A stretch of 64,000 nt of DNA from assembly GCA_023853785.1 (NCBI GenBank), contig JAJIRX010000533.1:310001-374000 (forward strand), read 5' to 3'. The first letter of the stretch is position 1. Each line of letters starts with the position of its first letter. Positions 36,335 to 47,784 of this stretch are shown one piece after another. Below the pieces are notes generated by a model. The model saw only the letters and a list, made by a program, of their open reading frames with translations. It did not search any database and was not told where the DNA came from. Made by a program: the position numbers and the translations under genes. The DNA comes from Psilocybe azurescens (lineage: Eukaryota > Basidiomycota > Agaricomycetes > Agaricales > Agrocybaceae).

Positions 36335-37040
36335 TATATCGACCTGTTTTTGTTCGTCTTATGCAAATTTGGCTTTTATACTTCTTTTATTTGATGTTTC
36401 TCCATTGTTGCCAATGCGTCAAGCTAGTTATCGGTGTGGGTCAGACCGACTGTTAAGAAGAGTAACCACATCATTATTTGTCAGGCTCTGATAGTCTTTG
36501 CGCCTTTAAAATCTTATTCATAGTGCTACTTGTGCTACATGACCAAATCGAATCGACTCTTCCATAGGAAGCGCCTTGTGGCAGTAAGCGCAGTTGCATC
36601 GTTTAGTTGGGAGTTGAGAAAATGGATTGTCATCAATGCTAACATAAAAGCCTAAAACAACAGGCGACGCGTTTAAAGATGTAACAGCGTTGAATATGGA
36701 CTTCATATAGACGCGATGGCCAACCAAGACAGCAAAGGAGAACTGAAGGGTATCTCTATCAACTTGGATGTTGGAAACCTATGGCGAAGGCTGAACTATC
36801 ATTTTTAATAACGCATTGCCGAGGTACGCACTTAAAGAATTTAATCGACTGCGCTTATACACATCGAATTTATAAATGGTAGAAACAAAACTAGAAAATC
36901 GATCTACCACATAAGTCATACAAAAAAGGAAATGGGGTGAAACGTTGTAAAAATAATTGAAAATTCAAAGGAGATATACATCCTTTGTTACAAAGAACCT
37001 AAGAAGGCGAGGGCAACTTGAGGGATCAGCAAAAATGATG
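36335..37040. other. Spacer between SDR G and FunK1 copy O (convergent ends)
   Basis: Holds the 3' ends of two convergent genes. A minus-strand frame at 36518-36727 is unsupported. The equivalent place in the left arm carries the extra relic E. Confidence 0.45.
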
Positions 37041-37042
37041 TA

Positions 37043-40000
37043 TCATACTCGCACTCCACGTTTCGACCGCTTGGATGGACCTGGGCGGCGAGGCGGAGAC
37101 GGCTCGTCGTCTGGGAGCTCTCGTTTGACTCGGGTTGGGTGTGCCAATTGGGTGTTATCTGGAACAGGCGATTTCCCTTGTGTCGCAGGCGTCTTCGAAG
37201 TTGCAGCCCCTACCGGAACAGGCGGCAATGTCGAAGGATCAGCTGTGAGATTTTTGTGGCTGCTGTATTCTGTGCATCATCTCGTTTCTGATACGGATTG
37301 TCCACTGTGAGGGCGACTTCGCGCCATGCCAAAGGTTTTTCGTCTTGGAGTGCGTCGAAAAACAATTCGAATTCGTGATGAATGTCCACGTACGAACTGA
37401 AAGTGCGAAGCTGCGCCCTTCGTTCGCGATCCGTGTATTGCTTCTTCATAAAATGTCTTACTCCTTCTATAGGCTTCGCAAAACCCTTCGTAGATTGTAT
37501 GAGAATCTTGGCCATCATTAGACGAATACCTCGCTCGAAACAGCCTTCTCGGGCCTCAGAAAGCTTGAGGGAGTTGTGGAAAACTTCCTTGGCCCAATCA
37601 TTTGAAGGAGCGTGCTCGATGCGGGCGGTGAGATTCCAAAGAAGGAGCCACCAGACAGACTCCAAGTCGTGCTGGAAGTTGTGAACAACGAATTTGTTTG
37701 GTTCTTCATCTTCTTCCTCCTTTTCCCGGAATGGATTGTCGTCCTCAACATTAGTAACTTCTTTTTCGCATACCGATCGGGATCAGGATCTTGGTCGTCC
37801 TCTGGAATGTAAATGTACATCTTGGACAAAATCTCGTGCGGCATGAAGTATGGAGTTCCCTACTTTATAGTGAGAAGTGGAAAGAAATTGGATATGGATT
37901 AAAAAATACCGTTTTGGGGTCGCTAGAAGGTTTGTAATCGGGCTGAGGAGGGTATTTATTTGCATATTCAAGATCAGACAGTTTGGTCTGCCAGTTTGCG
38001 CCACGCTTGTGAGCTAAGATATTGCCCGAGCTGATGTCGCGGTGGACCCAGCCTGCACAGAACATGAGTTGAAGAGCTACGCAATCAAAAGCCAAAATGA
38101 GCGAGATGACGAACAAAATAGGCGTGAAACTTACGAATGAGGACCTGCTGAAGAACATCAATCACTTCGCCGAGGTACTCTAATTCCCCTACGGACTTGC
38201 AGACCTCCGTAAAAACAACGCGGTATTGCTTTTTTGCACATATTTACGGGGAGGTTGAGCCAGTGCTTTTGTATTCGACATCGGGCGAGGTGTCCCAACT
38301 GACCTACGTGTGCCGGTTGCGGACGAAAATTTTAGGAGAGGCGGGGGCACCCGTGGAAGAGGGTGAAACAGGTTTCTCTGGGGCCAATGGCCGGGGGCGA
38401 TTTTTTGGACACTGCGCCTATGAGGTCGGTTTCGATAGTAAGAAAAAGTCCTTGTACTCTTTGCTATCGACTAGTCTTGCATGCTTCGACTTCAGAGACT
38501 CTAGTCCCTTCTTGTTTTCAGGTATCGCAGTGTTCCAAAACAACTCGATCGCGTCAAAGATAGCCTGCTGGATCTGGCTTTCAGTTTGGGCAGCCTCTTC
38601 GATCCAAACGTCCTTCAGAACAAACGTCCTCAGGGGATTAGAGTTGACTTCAGTGACTTTGAAGATACGCGTCATGCGTCCGGTTATATTATTGGAACGA
38701 TATATCGCGATAGGCTCTACTGTGCGGAACAGTCGAACGGGCCCGCCTTTCTTGGACATATTGAAGATGTACTCGCAATCCTCATCCATTGTGATCAATG
38801 GATCATAACCAAGTTCCTCATCTGTCGCAAACAAGATGGACATGAAGACTTTGATTAGTTTCTTCGGTTCCTAGATAAGGCATTACAGTGTTCCGGCACT
38901 CCTTGACACACATTGTGGGAATTTTAGAATTAAAGCACGGTCTCTCAGATTTTTGTGAAAATTATTGAATTAATCTATGAAGAGAGGTCCTAGGTACTAC
39001 ATATTAAAGTTTTAAGCTAAATTATCCAGTTGAAGCTGAGGAATACAGTATTCATTAAAACAAGTGCATGTGTCACGAAATTCACTCCTTGACACAGGCT
39101 GTGACTCTCACCAAAAACGTGACGAATCATCTTATCATCATCACTGCTCTCACTCTCCTCCTCGTCGCTCTCGTCTGCGGCCTCCCTTTCCACCAAACTT
39201 GCCTTCAGAATCCATTTTGGCCTCTTTGGAAGGTAGCGTGGGGTCAATAGAAGCAGGCGGAACGGTGTGGGAAGGCTAGAGCACTTTGTTTGCATGTCAC
39301 GCTTTTTGTGTTGTTGGCTCATGACATTTCTCCTGCAAGCGTTTTTGCCCCGATAACCGCAGAAATTGACAGTTTGATTCCTAGTAAGGTATGCTTCAGA
39401 ATAAATAAAAATCTATCGAAAAAACCAAGTAAATCTGTCAGAAATTCATCCATACAAAGCAAGTAGTTACAAAAAGGCTCTTTTTCCTATATGCGATGAC
39501 ATTGCAGAATTTCTGCTGCACCAAATTCTTCAAAAAAAAACCATTTATTGCTATATTATAGACCTCTTATGGTGTCAAATATCTAAGAGAACGGATGTGA
39601 TTTGGTGGTGCTAAGGTCAAGTGTGTCAAGGAGTGACGGTGTGTCAAGGAGTGCCGGAACACTGTAGTAGTAATCATTAAAGCAGTGATGATGGATTCTC
39701 GTACATCAACGAAACTGAATGGCTTGGAAACCGCAGAGTGGGATCGGCAATGAAACCATAAAGTGACTTCATCGCACTCGATTGTCATCTTGAAATAAAA
39801 AGTCATTAGAGTATAGCACTCAGATTCCGGAAGAGGTTAAACTTACCCCGAAAGTAAACATTCGTCGGACATCATCGTTCATGATTTGGACGTTCGCAGA
39901 GACAATTTGCTTATTATTCTGGAAGGTAGGAAACACGTTAACACAATTCGATATACAAAAAGAAGGAACCTGACATCGTATCTCTTTATTGCGTTAAGCT

Positions 40001-40674
40001 TGTGCTCCATTGGAACTGCCATCGCCGTGGTGCTTAACTGCATCGACTTATCGGAGCGCCCAGGAGGACGGGGATCCGATGTGAAGCAGGCGTCAACCTT
40101 GTGGGTAGAGCCTGAAATAGCAGATTCGATGTGACTGTAAGGGGTGTGTTGATAATGAAACAGGTTGCGCGGGCGTGTGGGATGCCTGTAGCGGCCAACG
40201 GCGTCGCCAATGTCTTGTAGGGCTTTGTATGTTTCCATCTCCGATTTTGCGGTGCCAGGAGGCGTCGGATAATGTGTGAAATGAAGAGTCGAAGCGTAGG
40301 TCCCGCCCATTAGCTGACGAGTCCTAAGCTTTTTGTCGATGCATTCTTTAACATGTGCATCGTCCGGCACAAATGGAAGGTATGTCTCCATGAAAGATTC
40401 CAATTCGCAACGCACGAACTCTCGTTCCATTTCGTGTGCAATTTGAGGACGAACAGAGGGGACAGAGTCGTCTCCAGCGTCAGTCCTTGGTATTCTAGGG
40501 GTCACGGAGACTCTAATAATGTTGTCAATGCGAATGTTCAATAAAATAACGATGTACAATACACTTACACAGGATCCTTAGGGGAGGTGCCACTGAATGG
40601 CGGAAAATAAAATGAGCTATCTTAGACATGGTGATAATTTAACTAGCTTGCCTAGGTAAGTTGTTGTCTGCCAT
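37043..40674 (-). CDS. FunK1-type protein kinase, copy O (frame breaks; transposon in an intron)
   Basis: Inverted paralogue of copy D. The start is ATG 40674 with a 23-nt exon whose donor reads GCAAGC, a GC-AG intron where the other copies have GT. The N-domain exon is about 40530-39960. The NVQIMNDDVRRMFTFG exon is near 39920-39850 and VTLWFHCRSHSAVS near 39785-39705. The next intron contains a 779-bp transposon. The N-lobe (38872-38140) has FVLKDVWIEE, the catalytic exon (38075-37912) has WVHRDISSGNILAHK and SDLEYANK, and the last exon has ESVWWLLLWNL and a tail with PGPSKRSKRG. Frame breaks: AAAAA 38443-38447 (one T lost on the minus strand), near 38240, and near 37240-37260. It is either a pseudogene or a gene affected by sequence errors. 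Confidence 0.85.
38886..38911 (+). repeat. Left terminal inverted repeat
   Basis: 26 bp, exact reverse complement of 39639-39664; the adjoining outer TA is at 38884-38885. Confidence 0.92.
39639..39664 (-). repeat. Right terminal inverted repeat
   Basis: 26 bp, exact reverse complement of 38886-38911; the adjoining outer TA is at 39665-39666. The inner 15 bp are repeated directly at 39621-39635. Confidence 0.92.
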
Positions 40675-41085
40675 TGTAGAGTGTAGAAACGACGAAAGTT
40701 GCTGGTTATCGGGTCATCTTATATAGGTTTTGGAAGAGCTTGGCAAGACAATCGCGACGCGTCGTTCAACTGCACGTGGGGGTGCCAACAAATTCACACG
40801 GTTTGACCATTGTCGACCATTGTCTGCAGCCATTACGTCCATGCTGCCATCACAATCACTAGTGCCTAATCGGGACCAAAACCCGAGGCAAGGGCTCTTT
40901 CGTCTTCTATATCTTCCATTTAAGCAGAGGGTTGGCACAGTACCGATGGGCCATTTATCCCACATGTTTACTGCTTCCACGCGGCTTATTTAATGGATCT
41001 ACGAGACAACTCTTCATGTTATTGTCCCTCGAATATCCGTCCGGTGTCGAGTAAGACTCGTCGTCCAGTCCTGTAATACATCGAA
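40675..41085. repeat. 5' flank of FunK1 copy O, inverted repeat of 15650-16060
   Basis: Outer edge of the right arm of the mirror-image duplication. It is the reverse-orientation match to the copy D upstream region, extending from the ATG to about 41080. Confidence 0.8.
40757..40778 (-). promoter_or_regulatory. ACGCGT + CACGTG promoter block of FunK1 copy O
   Basis: ACGCGT 40757-40762 and CACGTG 40773-40778 (followed by GGGGTG), 99 bp before the ATG. A TATATAGG-like TATA stretch lies at about 40719-40726. Confidence 0.65.
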
Positions 41086-41269
41086 TTTCGTGAGTGTACA
41101 ATGTTGACTATAATTTGTATTTAGTCATATAGAAAGGCCCTGTTCACGCGATAGCTCGCCTTTCAGCGATATTCGTTACACTATCCAGCAATAAAAATTC
41201 TTTGACTAGTCATTCTTTACATACTTTCTGAGTACATAATCTCTCAATCAAACCAAATATTGACCATCC

Positions 41270-42160
41270 TCATGTCGTGTTGTTGTAGGATCGAGACCTA
41301 GTTTATCATCAGTCGCAAACATGAGCGACATGAGTATCTTGACCAATAGCTCGGGGTTCTAGTATTTATCCAAGGTCGGTCAGAGGGTCACAAACATAGG
41401 GCAGAGCTGTGGACTTTAACTGCTCAGACACTGCGCAATGTGTCTCGGAATAATGCTGCAAAGTCATCGAATCAGACTCTATGGTGATTTGTGGAGGTAG
41501 TAGCTCAGTCTACAATTCAAGGTAGGGCATGCAGGGACTTTATTGCCCACCCCAATTGTGAATACACAACGTATGTTGTCCTTCATCATTCGCTTCATAG
41601 CTGCGAGTATGTGGATGTGGTTTTAATAGTGCAAGGGTTTGGGGAAAGAGAATAATGTAGAGGATAAGACTGCGTACGATATGTCATTCCTCTAAAATCA
41701 GCTCTCGTCTAACAGGGACTAGTATATTTGCTGGAGTGAGCTTGTCCCTATCAGGTATAAAGCATGCGTTAATCCTGACGACGCCACGGTCGTCCCAGTT
41801 ATAGAGCATGTACTGGTTCGTGTCCATAGGAAGGTTGGAATTGGTTCGATAGGGGTACTTGTTGTGCAGCCTTCCATCTATGGAGGCGCATTTATCGATG
41901 GACTCTACAACCTTTTCCAGCCCGTCGAACAGTCTGCTTTCATCATTCCCCTTGACGAATTGACCAAGTAATCGATCGGTCTCGCTGGCAATCGCCGTGG
42001 AAAGATGTGTCGTTTGTTCTGGATTCGTCTGGTCACCAGGACTGACCTCAACCATTTTTGAGATGCATCGTGCGACTTCGCGTGAAGAGGCACGAAAGGG
42101 AAATATGACGCCAGGAACGTCTCAGCGTTGAAAACGTCAATCTGGACAAACTTTTAAATT
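41270..42160 (-). pseudogene. FunK1-type kinase relic T (5' half)
   Basis: The N-terminal part near 42130-42075 reads FNAETFLASYFPFVPLHAKS. The frame from 42055 continues LEKVVESIDKCASIDGRLHNKYPYR, then NACFIPDRDKL. Later pieces match the family exons: ITIESDSMTLQHYSETHC near 41495-41430 and NPELLVKILMSLMFATDDKLG near 41360-41300. The sequence then stops matching, so the kinase catalytic exons are gone. The exon plan is still visible, so it was copied as genomic DNA. Same subfamily as relic I; it stands head-to-head with the SDR relic at 42345. Confidence 0.75.
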
Positions 42161-42344
42161 GCAAAGCTTGATATACATCGGGTGTTATTCCCTTTACACA
42201 GGAATATGTTACGCCTGGTGCTTTGACAACTCACAACCCGGCAACAGAGTAGATTTTGCAAGGCGAGTAACTCTTGAGTTGAAAATAAATCGAGACTTAG
42301 ACCGTGGTTCAATCTTGAAAATATTAGGTTAGTCAAGTTAGCTC

Positions 42345-42786
42345 CGAATGATAGACATCGTAATGTACCATCAGGTCAATAGGTCGGAGGCATTTCCCCA
42401 ACCCTACGCTTCTGAATCGTGGAGTCACGAGTCTATCCAATGCGATGCAACCCATATAAAAACGTACACGTTGAATCAGAGCAGATTTCATCCGGGCACT
42501 CCAAAATTTCGTTATGAGTCTTGGCGACTTCTTGACATCGGGATGGGACAAAACATCAGAAGAAATCGGCGTGAAGCTCACAATGCAGTACTTTTCAAGA
42601 AGGAAGTTGATCAAGGATCTCCGACCTGCATTGATTTACGCGAAGGAGGGTGGGGAAGGCGTGAGAGTGCTATCATTCTTTTCGGCAGGCAGGCAAAATT
42701 GACGCCAATGACTTGGGGTTGAAGACATATTCTGTAACAAATACACCGGCCTTGGGTACGACCTATGACGATTTTATGATTGAGGT
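42345..42786 (+). pseudogene. SDR relic H (middle part of exon 1)
   Basis: Plus-strand remains of the SDR gene. About 42405-42460 resembles ASESWSHESIQCDATHIK in the copy F region. 42514-42700 reads GDFLTSGWDKTSEEI and RRKLIKDLRPALIYAKEGGEGVRV. It then continues in another frame to DDFMIEV at the exon 1 donor (42786). Frames change several times. The cofactor motif and the second exon are missing. The end coincides with the intron position of copies F and G, right where the dispersed repeat begins. Confidence 0.8.
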
Positions 42787-42804
42787 GCGTGTTCAGACCA
42801 TTCT

Positions 42805-43540
42805 TTGAACTTCCACCATAATCTCATTCTTAATTCTCGGATGGTCTTCACACTAGACGCCTTCAAGGTGCAATTCATAGTTCTACTTGTTCTATCTGAC
42901 TAGACGTATTCAATTTCTTTTTATAGGAGATAAATCCCTGATAATTCCACAAACTAGGACGCTCGTTGGGTCGTCACGATAGGATGCTCACATTTCTCAT
43001 GTTCCACGTCTTGAGTATTTGGATGCCCTTTCACTACAAGAGGGAGCTTCCGTACGACTCCTCATGCTAACCACGCTAATTGCTAGTCTCTCATTGTCTG
43101 GAGCAGGTAGTCTGAGATATCGTCTTGATGCGCCTGATCATCATTTAGCAGGACTTCTCAGGCTGGATGCACCTATCCGGATATGTAGCAGCCTAGTGTA
43201 TCGCAAGCGTTTGCGAAGTGGAGCATGGCTGACGGAAGACCTGGCGCTGTCACCGCATCGGTGGCAATATTCTGCACAGCGGAATATTCTTGGTGCTGAT
43301 ACGAGCTTCCCAGAGCGTGCTTGGTTTGGGGCCATGCCGAAGGCTTCTCACCTTAAAGATGCTGAAAGAACAGTTAGACCGCATTATGAGCCTGCACATA
43401 TGATCCAAAGGAGCGAAGGTGGCCAAGCTCAACGCGAACATTGCATTCGCGTCTCATGAATAGCATTATATCCTCAATAATGATACACGGGGCGGAGGCC
43501 TTTGTCGAGTGAAAATCCGGGTTAGCGTCGCAGACGCATC
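42805..43540. repeat. Dispersed repeat, copy 1 (3' side of FunK1 copy P)
   Basis: About 0.7 kb that matches 54784-55490 in direct orientation. Matching phrases include GGTCTTCACACTAGAC (near 42845 and 54830), CAAGGTGCAATTCATA and GGATGCCCTTTCACTACAAG. It is moderately diverged with small indels. No conserved open frame in both copies, no terminal repeats recognised. Its nature is unknown. Confidence 0.8.
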
Positions 43541-43925
43541 CTTGTCAAGGCAGATCTTGTATATACTGCTGCAGCAACTTGGCCTACAAGAAATAAGGGC
43601 CCAAACGCAAACTAATGCCCTGCAGAATAATTGCATTCTCCTTCGTTGTAGCCTTAGTTCGTGTTGTCCAAGGAAATCATGATTCACGGATGGGCGCAAG
43701 GATATGCACCACATACAAGGAACCAATGGAGTAAATCACAATTTATAAGAGCATGGATATATGTATATAATGTTTCGATATAAGAAATATATTTAGACAT
43801 TTGGTTCCAGATTCAATGGATAGTTGATATAACATGTGCTACAAATGGCGAGTTTAGAGAAATGATCATGAAAAATATTGTTGAGAAAAGGGTTGGACAA
43901 CGTTTGAAACCTACGCGTCTCCGTC

Positions 43926-46900
43926 TCATTGCTTCTGGCGCTTTGAGCTGGAGGGTCCGGGGACAGACATGAGTTTTGACATCAGATTCGTTTGTATTTT
44001 GCTCGGCTCGGCTACCTCTATATCAGACTCGGAGTCGTCCGAATCATTACTGTCTTCAAAATGCCTCTTGGGCAGTCGAGCAGGCGAAAGGACCGGTGCT
44101 GGAGAAGGGGCTTGTGCTGGAGAAATGGCAGACGCAGCAGTGTCGTCTGTAACAGGCAATTTCGAAGTTCTTGTTGCGTTCTGATCGTCCCATGCAGCCA
44201 CCTGGTCGGCCGTTGTGGACTCATTGCCTACAGGACCATCAACTGGAGCATTGGTAGCCGGAGAAACTGGGCGTGGAGCACCGTTTGTGTCTGCAGCCAC
44301 ATCAATTCGCCCATCACCCAAGGAAATGTCACACCAAGCAGTGCCATAGTTTCGACGGAGAGAGGAGAAGAAATTATAGAACTTGGCGTGAATGACAGCG
44401 TAAGCTCCCACTTTGTCAACACGACCTTGTGTCTGACGCTCTTCAAAAGCAAATCGCATGTCATGCCTCAAGAAGTTCATGGGTTTGGCCAGAATCTTGA
44501 CGGAGTCCTCTAATTTAAGCCGCAAAGTTTGCTCAATGTCGACCAGGAAGCAATCTCGTCTATCGCGAGAGATTTGGCCACTATTGTGAAAGATCGTACT
44601 CGCCCATAACTGCGAGGGGGGGTGCTTGACGCGGCAAGTCATGGTCCAAAGAAGAAGCCACCAAATGGATTCCAGGTCATGCTGGAAGTTGTGAATAGCC
44701 AGCGGTTTGGCCACGTCCACGCTGCGCCTTTTGCTCGGAGCGTATTCGTCTGGATCACCTAGATTCACCACGGGCTTGGACGCCGGAGTGTTCGTAATAG
44801 GAACCTTAGCTCGGTCATCATAAATTTGATAATGAGTTAACATTTCATGAGCCATGAAAAACGGAGTTCCCTTACAAACAATAATAAGACTGTTGAAAGT
44901 TAACAACAAAAGTGGCAAATACACACCGTTTTTGGATCCGCAGCGGGTACATATCCAGGCGGAGGTGGAAACTTCTTTGCATATTCCAGGTCGGAGAGTT
45001 TGACTTGCCATCCACTTGCGGCCGAGCCATGTGCCAAGATATTGCCGGAGCTGATATCCCGATGAACCCATCCCGCGCAAAGAAATAGTTGAAGAGCTGC
45101 AATTTAACAGTTTGAGATGAGGAATAAGTACTCCGGAGTAGACAACTTACGAGTGAGAAGTTGATGAAGCACATCGACAACTTCTCCGAGGGTACCGAGA
45201 TCTCCTACCGGTGTACAAAATTCTTTGAAAACGACATGATACTGCTTCTTTTGTAAGTAATCGCGAGGAGGAGGCTCAGGGGCCTCTTGTATACTTGAAG
45301 TAGGCTCGACGTGGACGCTGTTATGTGTTCCACGAGGAAGGGAATCTGGCGTTTGAAATTTAGAGCGAAGTGGAGTAATGGGTCTGGTTGGGTTAATATA
45401 ACGGTCGTCCAAAAGGCCTCTGGTTGGGGTAGAGCCATACGCTTTAGGCTTGGACGTCCTCCCAGAATAGTCGGCCACAATCTCAAGGAAGTACTTCTTG
45501 TAATCCTCAGAGTCGACAAGATTGGCATTCAACGTTTTGAAGGCTTCGAGACTTTCATCATCACTGGCGAGAGAGTTCCCTCCCAGAAGTCCTTGATGTC
45601 TTTGAATATCGCTGTCTGTAGCTCGCGCTCTGTATGAGCGTCTTTCTCGAGCCAGACATCCTTTAATACGAATTGCGGGGCTTTGGGAGGCCAGTGTCGA
45701 GCTCTTCTACCAAGAAGATACGAGTCATGCGACCCGTAATATTGATAGGTCGGTAGTCAGCAATCGTATCGACGGTGCGGAAACGACGCGCGGTGGTATT
45801 GAGTGAATCTCCTTGCTTTGACGGGAATGTGAAGACATAATGTCCCTCATGTTCTAATGTAACGTTTGGATCGTAGCCTAGTTGCTCCGGAGTACCGAAC
45901 ATAAAAGCCATGAAGACTTGAATCAGCAAGTTCGGTTTCTGTATTATAGGTTAGTTGGCAAGGTAGACACGAAAGGTGGGTAAGTGGTACCTCAACAAAG
46001 CTGAATTGTTCGGTAGCTGCGGAATGGGAACGCGAATGATACCAAAGTGTAACTAAATCGGCTTCGATGGTAATCTACAAGTAATTTTCAGTTAGTAAAA
46101 GCAAAATTTAAATATCTGACATTTTACTCACTCCAAATGTGAACATACGACGGATGTCTTCGTTCATGATCTGAACGTTTCCGGAGACCACTTGATTGTT
46201 ATTCTGAAAGTGAACGACAAGGAATGAGTGCACAGAAGGAAGACATGCATATCCTGGGCGCTCACTTTAACCCTCTCAATACCCTTTAGCTTGAATTCCA
46301 TAGGCACAGCCATGCCTGTCTCTGCCAAAGTCCTTTGGTCAGGGCTGTCCGACGTAAAGCAGGCGTCATTCTTGTGGGTAGACCCCTCAATTTCCGAAGT
46401 GATCGTGGTTGTTCCGCAGATTCTATAGTTGTAGTTGTTACGTGGCGGAATATTTTCAGGAAACCTGTACTGTCCAATGGCCTTAGCGATGTCTTCTAAA
46501 GGCCCGAACGCCCTTGCTTCCGAGGTTCCCCACTCCGTTTGGGTTGATCGTTTGGGGAACTCGGTGAATCGAAGTGGGTTTTCGGTGATGAGATTCTTCT
46601 GTTTAAGAATAGCCTTCGCACCCTCCAGGGCGTCGGCTGAGGCGACAAAGGGAAGATATGACTTCATGAAGTTTTCGACGCTGCAGACTACAATTTCTTT
46701 GTCCATTTCTCGGCCAATGATAGGACGAACGACGGGAATGCTCTTGATTGCTGCATCGACAAGACGAGTGCGAGGGGTTTGAGATGTTCTATAAGAGCGA
46801 TTGAGTATGTCGTCCAACAGAAAAGGCCACACGACTTACATGCGGGGTGCAGTTCCCACTGGCGCGTTAGGATCGATGCTGGAAGGAACGTGTTGGTCAC

Positions 46901-46955
46901 TAGAAGAATCCCAAAGACATGATAAAACTTACTTGTATCCTACGATATCTTCCAT
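43926..46955 (-). CDS. FunK1-type protein kinase, copy P (two apparent -1 frameshifts)
   Basis: The start is ATG 46955 with a 23-nt exon (MEDIVGY) then GTAAGT. The N-domain exon is about 46795-46265 (VVRPIIGREMDKEIVVCSVE, SYLPFV). Further exons are NVQIMNEDIRRMFTFG near 46190-46135, the DLVTLWYHSRSHSAA type near 46070-46000, the N-lobe about 45940-45150 (QFVLKDVWLEKDA), a catalytic exon near 45095-44935 (WVHRDISSGNILA, SDLEYAKK) and the last exon 44875-43926. The last exon has HNFQHDLESIWW, a short Pro/Asp hinge and a long Ala/Pro-rich C-terminal tail ending SSSKRQKQ. Frame breaks at TTTGGG 45682-45687 and near 45565-45580 are each healed by one base. The upstream 700 bp are almost the same as for copy Q, while the proteins differ clearly. 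Confidence 0.9.
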
Positions 46956-46969
46956 TGGGAATGTAGAAG

Positions 46970-47720
46970 TGGCGAAAGTTGCAGGTTATCAAGACATCTT
47001 ATATAGGATTTGGATTCTGGAAGAGCTTGGCAATTCCCAATCGCGACGCGTTCGTTCAACTGCACGTGGGGGTGCCAACAAATTCACACGGTCTGACCAT
47101 TGTCTTCGGCCATTGCGTCCATGCTGTCATCACAATCACTAGTGCCTAATCAGGCCCTATGCCCATGGCAAGGGCCTCGTCGTCTTCCTTGTCTTCGATA
47201 TCGCAGCGCTGATGAGCATTCATCTCACACGTTCACCGCTTCTGCGAGACTTACTTATTTATTCTGTGGACCAGACCCACGTGTTGGTCCTAGGGAAAAC
47301 TTCAAGAATCAAGATTTTCTCCCTCGGAAAATGGTCTATCTCCGTCCGTGGGGTGACCGGTATGACTCATTGCTCAATCCTGCAATACATAGATTTCCTC
47401 TATGAGTGCAAGGTCTTCACTTTAATCCATATTTGGTCATTTTCGAACACTCAGTCTCACATGAATTCGTGGATAGTAACTTACAAGCTGGTTAGTTAGC
47501 TTGCCTGATTCGCACTTCAGTATCACTGTATTGGAATTGAGCCAATGGTTAATAGTCTGTTACACTACTACCTATAAATTTTGGACCAGTCACTACCTAC
47601 GCGCTCTATACCATGTATTGCAGCGTAAGCAAGTAACAAAGCAGGCATCGTAGCACTGGACAGCTCATCTGAAATACGATATCGGCCCTAGTAGGATTGA
47701 GAATACTCGACTACAATGGC
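46970..47720. repeat. 5' flank of copy P, near-identical to 59105-59835
   Basis: Direct repeat of the copy Q upstream region, including the promoter block and about 600 bp beyond it. Examples are GACCCACGTGTTGGTCCTA near 47275 and 59425, and CTATAAATTTTGGACCAGTC near 47570 and 59735. Only scattered changes and a few small indels are seen by eye. Confidence 0.85.
47046..47068 (-). promoter_or_regulatory. ACGCGT + CACGTG promoter block of FunK1 copy P
   Basis: ACGCGT 47046-47051 and CACGTG 47063-47068 (then GGGGTG), 108 bp before the ATG. A TATATAGGA stretch lies near 47000-47008. Confidence 0.65.
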
Positions 47721-47784
47721 CTTCCGTGCACATTGTACTAACATTGCACTTGACACAGCCCGCCACAGTTGCGTCATTATTGAT

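Larger units (their letters stand above)
38886..39664. mobile_element. Non-autonomous Tc1/mariner-like inverted-repeat element in an intron
   Basis: A 779-bp insertion bounded by perfect 26-bp terminal inverted repeats (38886-38911 and 39639-39664, outer bases CAGTGTTCCGGC). It is flanked by TA on both sides (38884-38885, 39665-39666), the target duplication of Tc1/mariner/pogo elements. The subterminal motif CACTCCTTGACACA recurs at 39083-39096 and, reversed, at 39621-39635, suggesting transposase binding sites. It has no recognisable transposase. It sits in the intron between the SRSHS exon and the N-lobe exon of FunK1 copy O. Removing it with one TA leaves a normal 53-nt intron. Confidence 0.88.

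Noticed and set aside
39017..39322. Calling the element at 38886 an autonomous transposon
   Set aside because: Only 779 bp long, without a recognisable DDE domain or helix-turn-helix; treated as non-autonomous.
43019..43459. Plus-strand frame of 146 codons inside the dispersed repeat
   Set aside because: The second copy of the repeat (54784-55490) does not preserve this frame.
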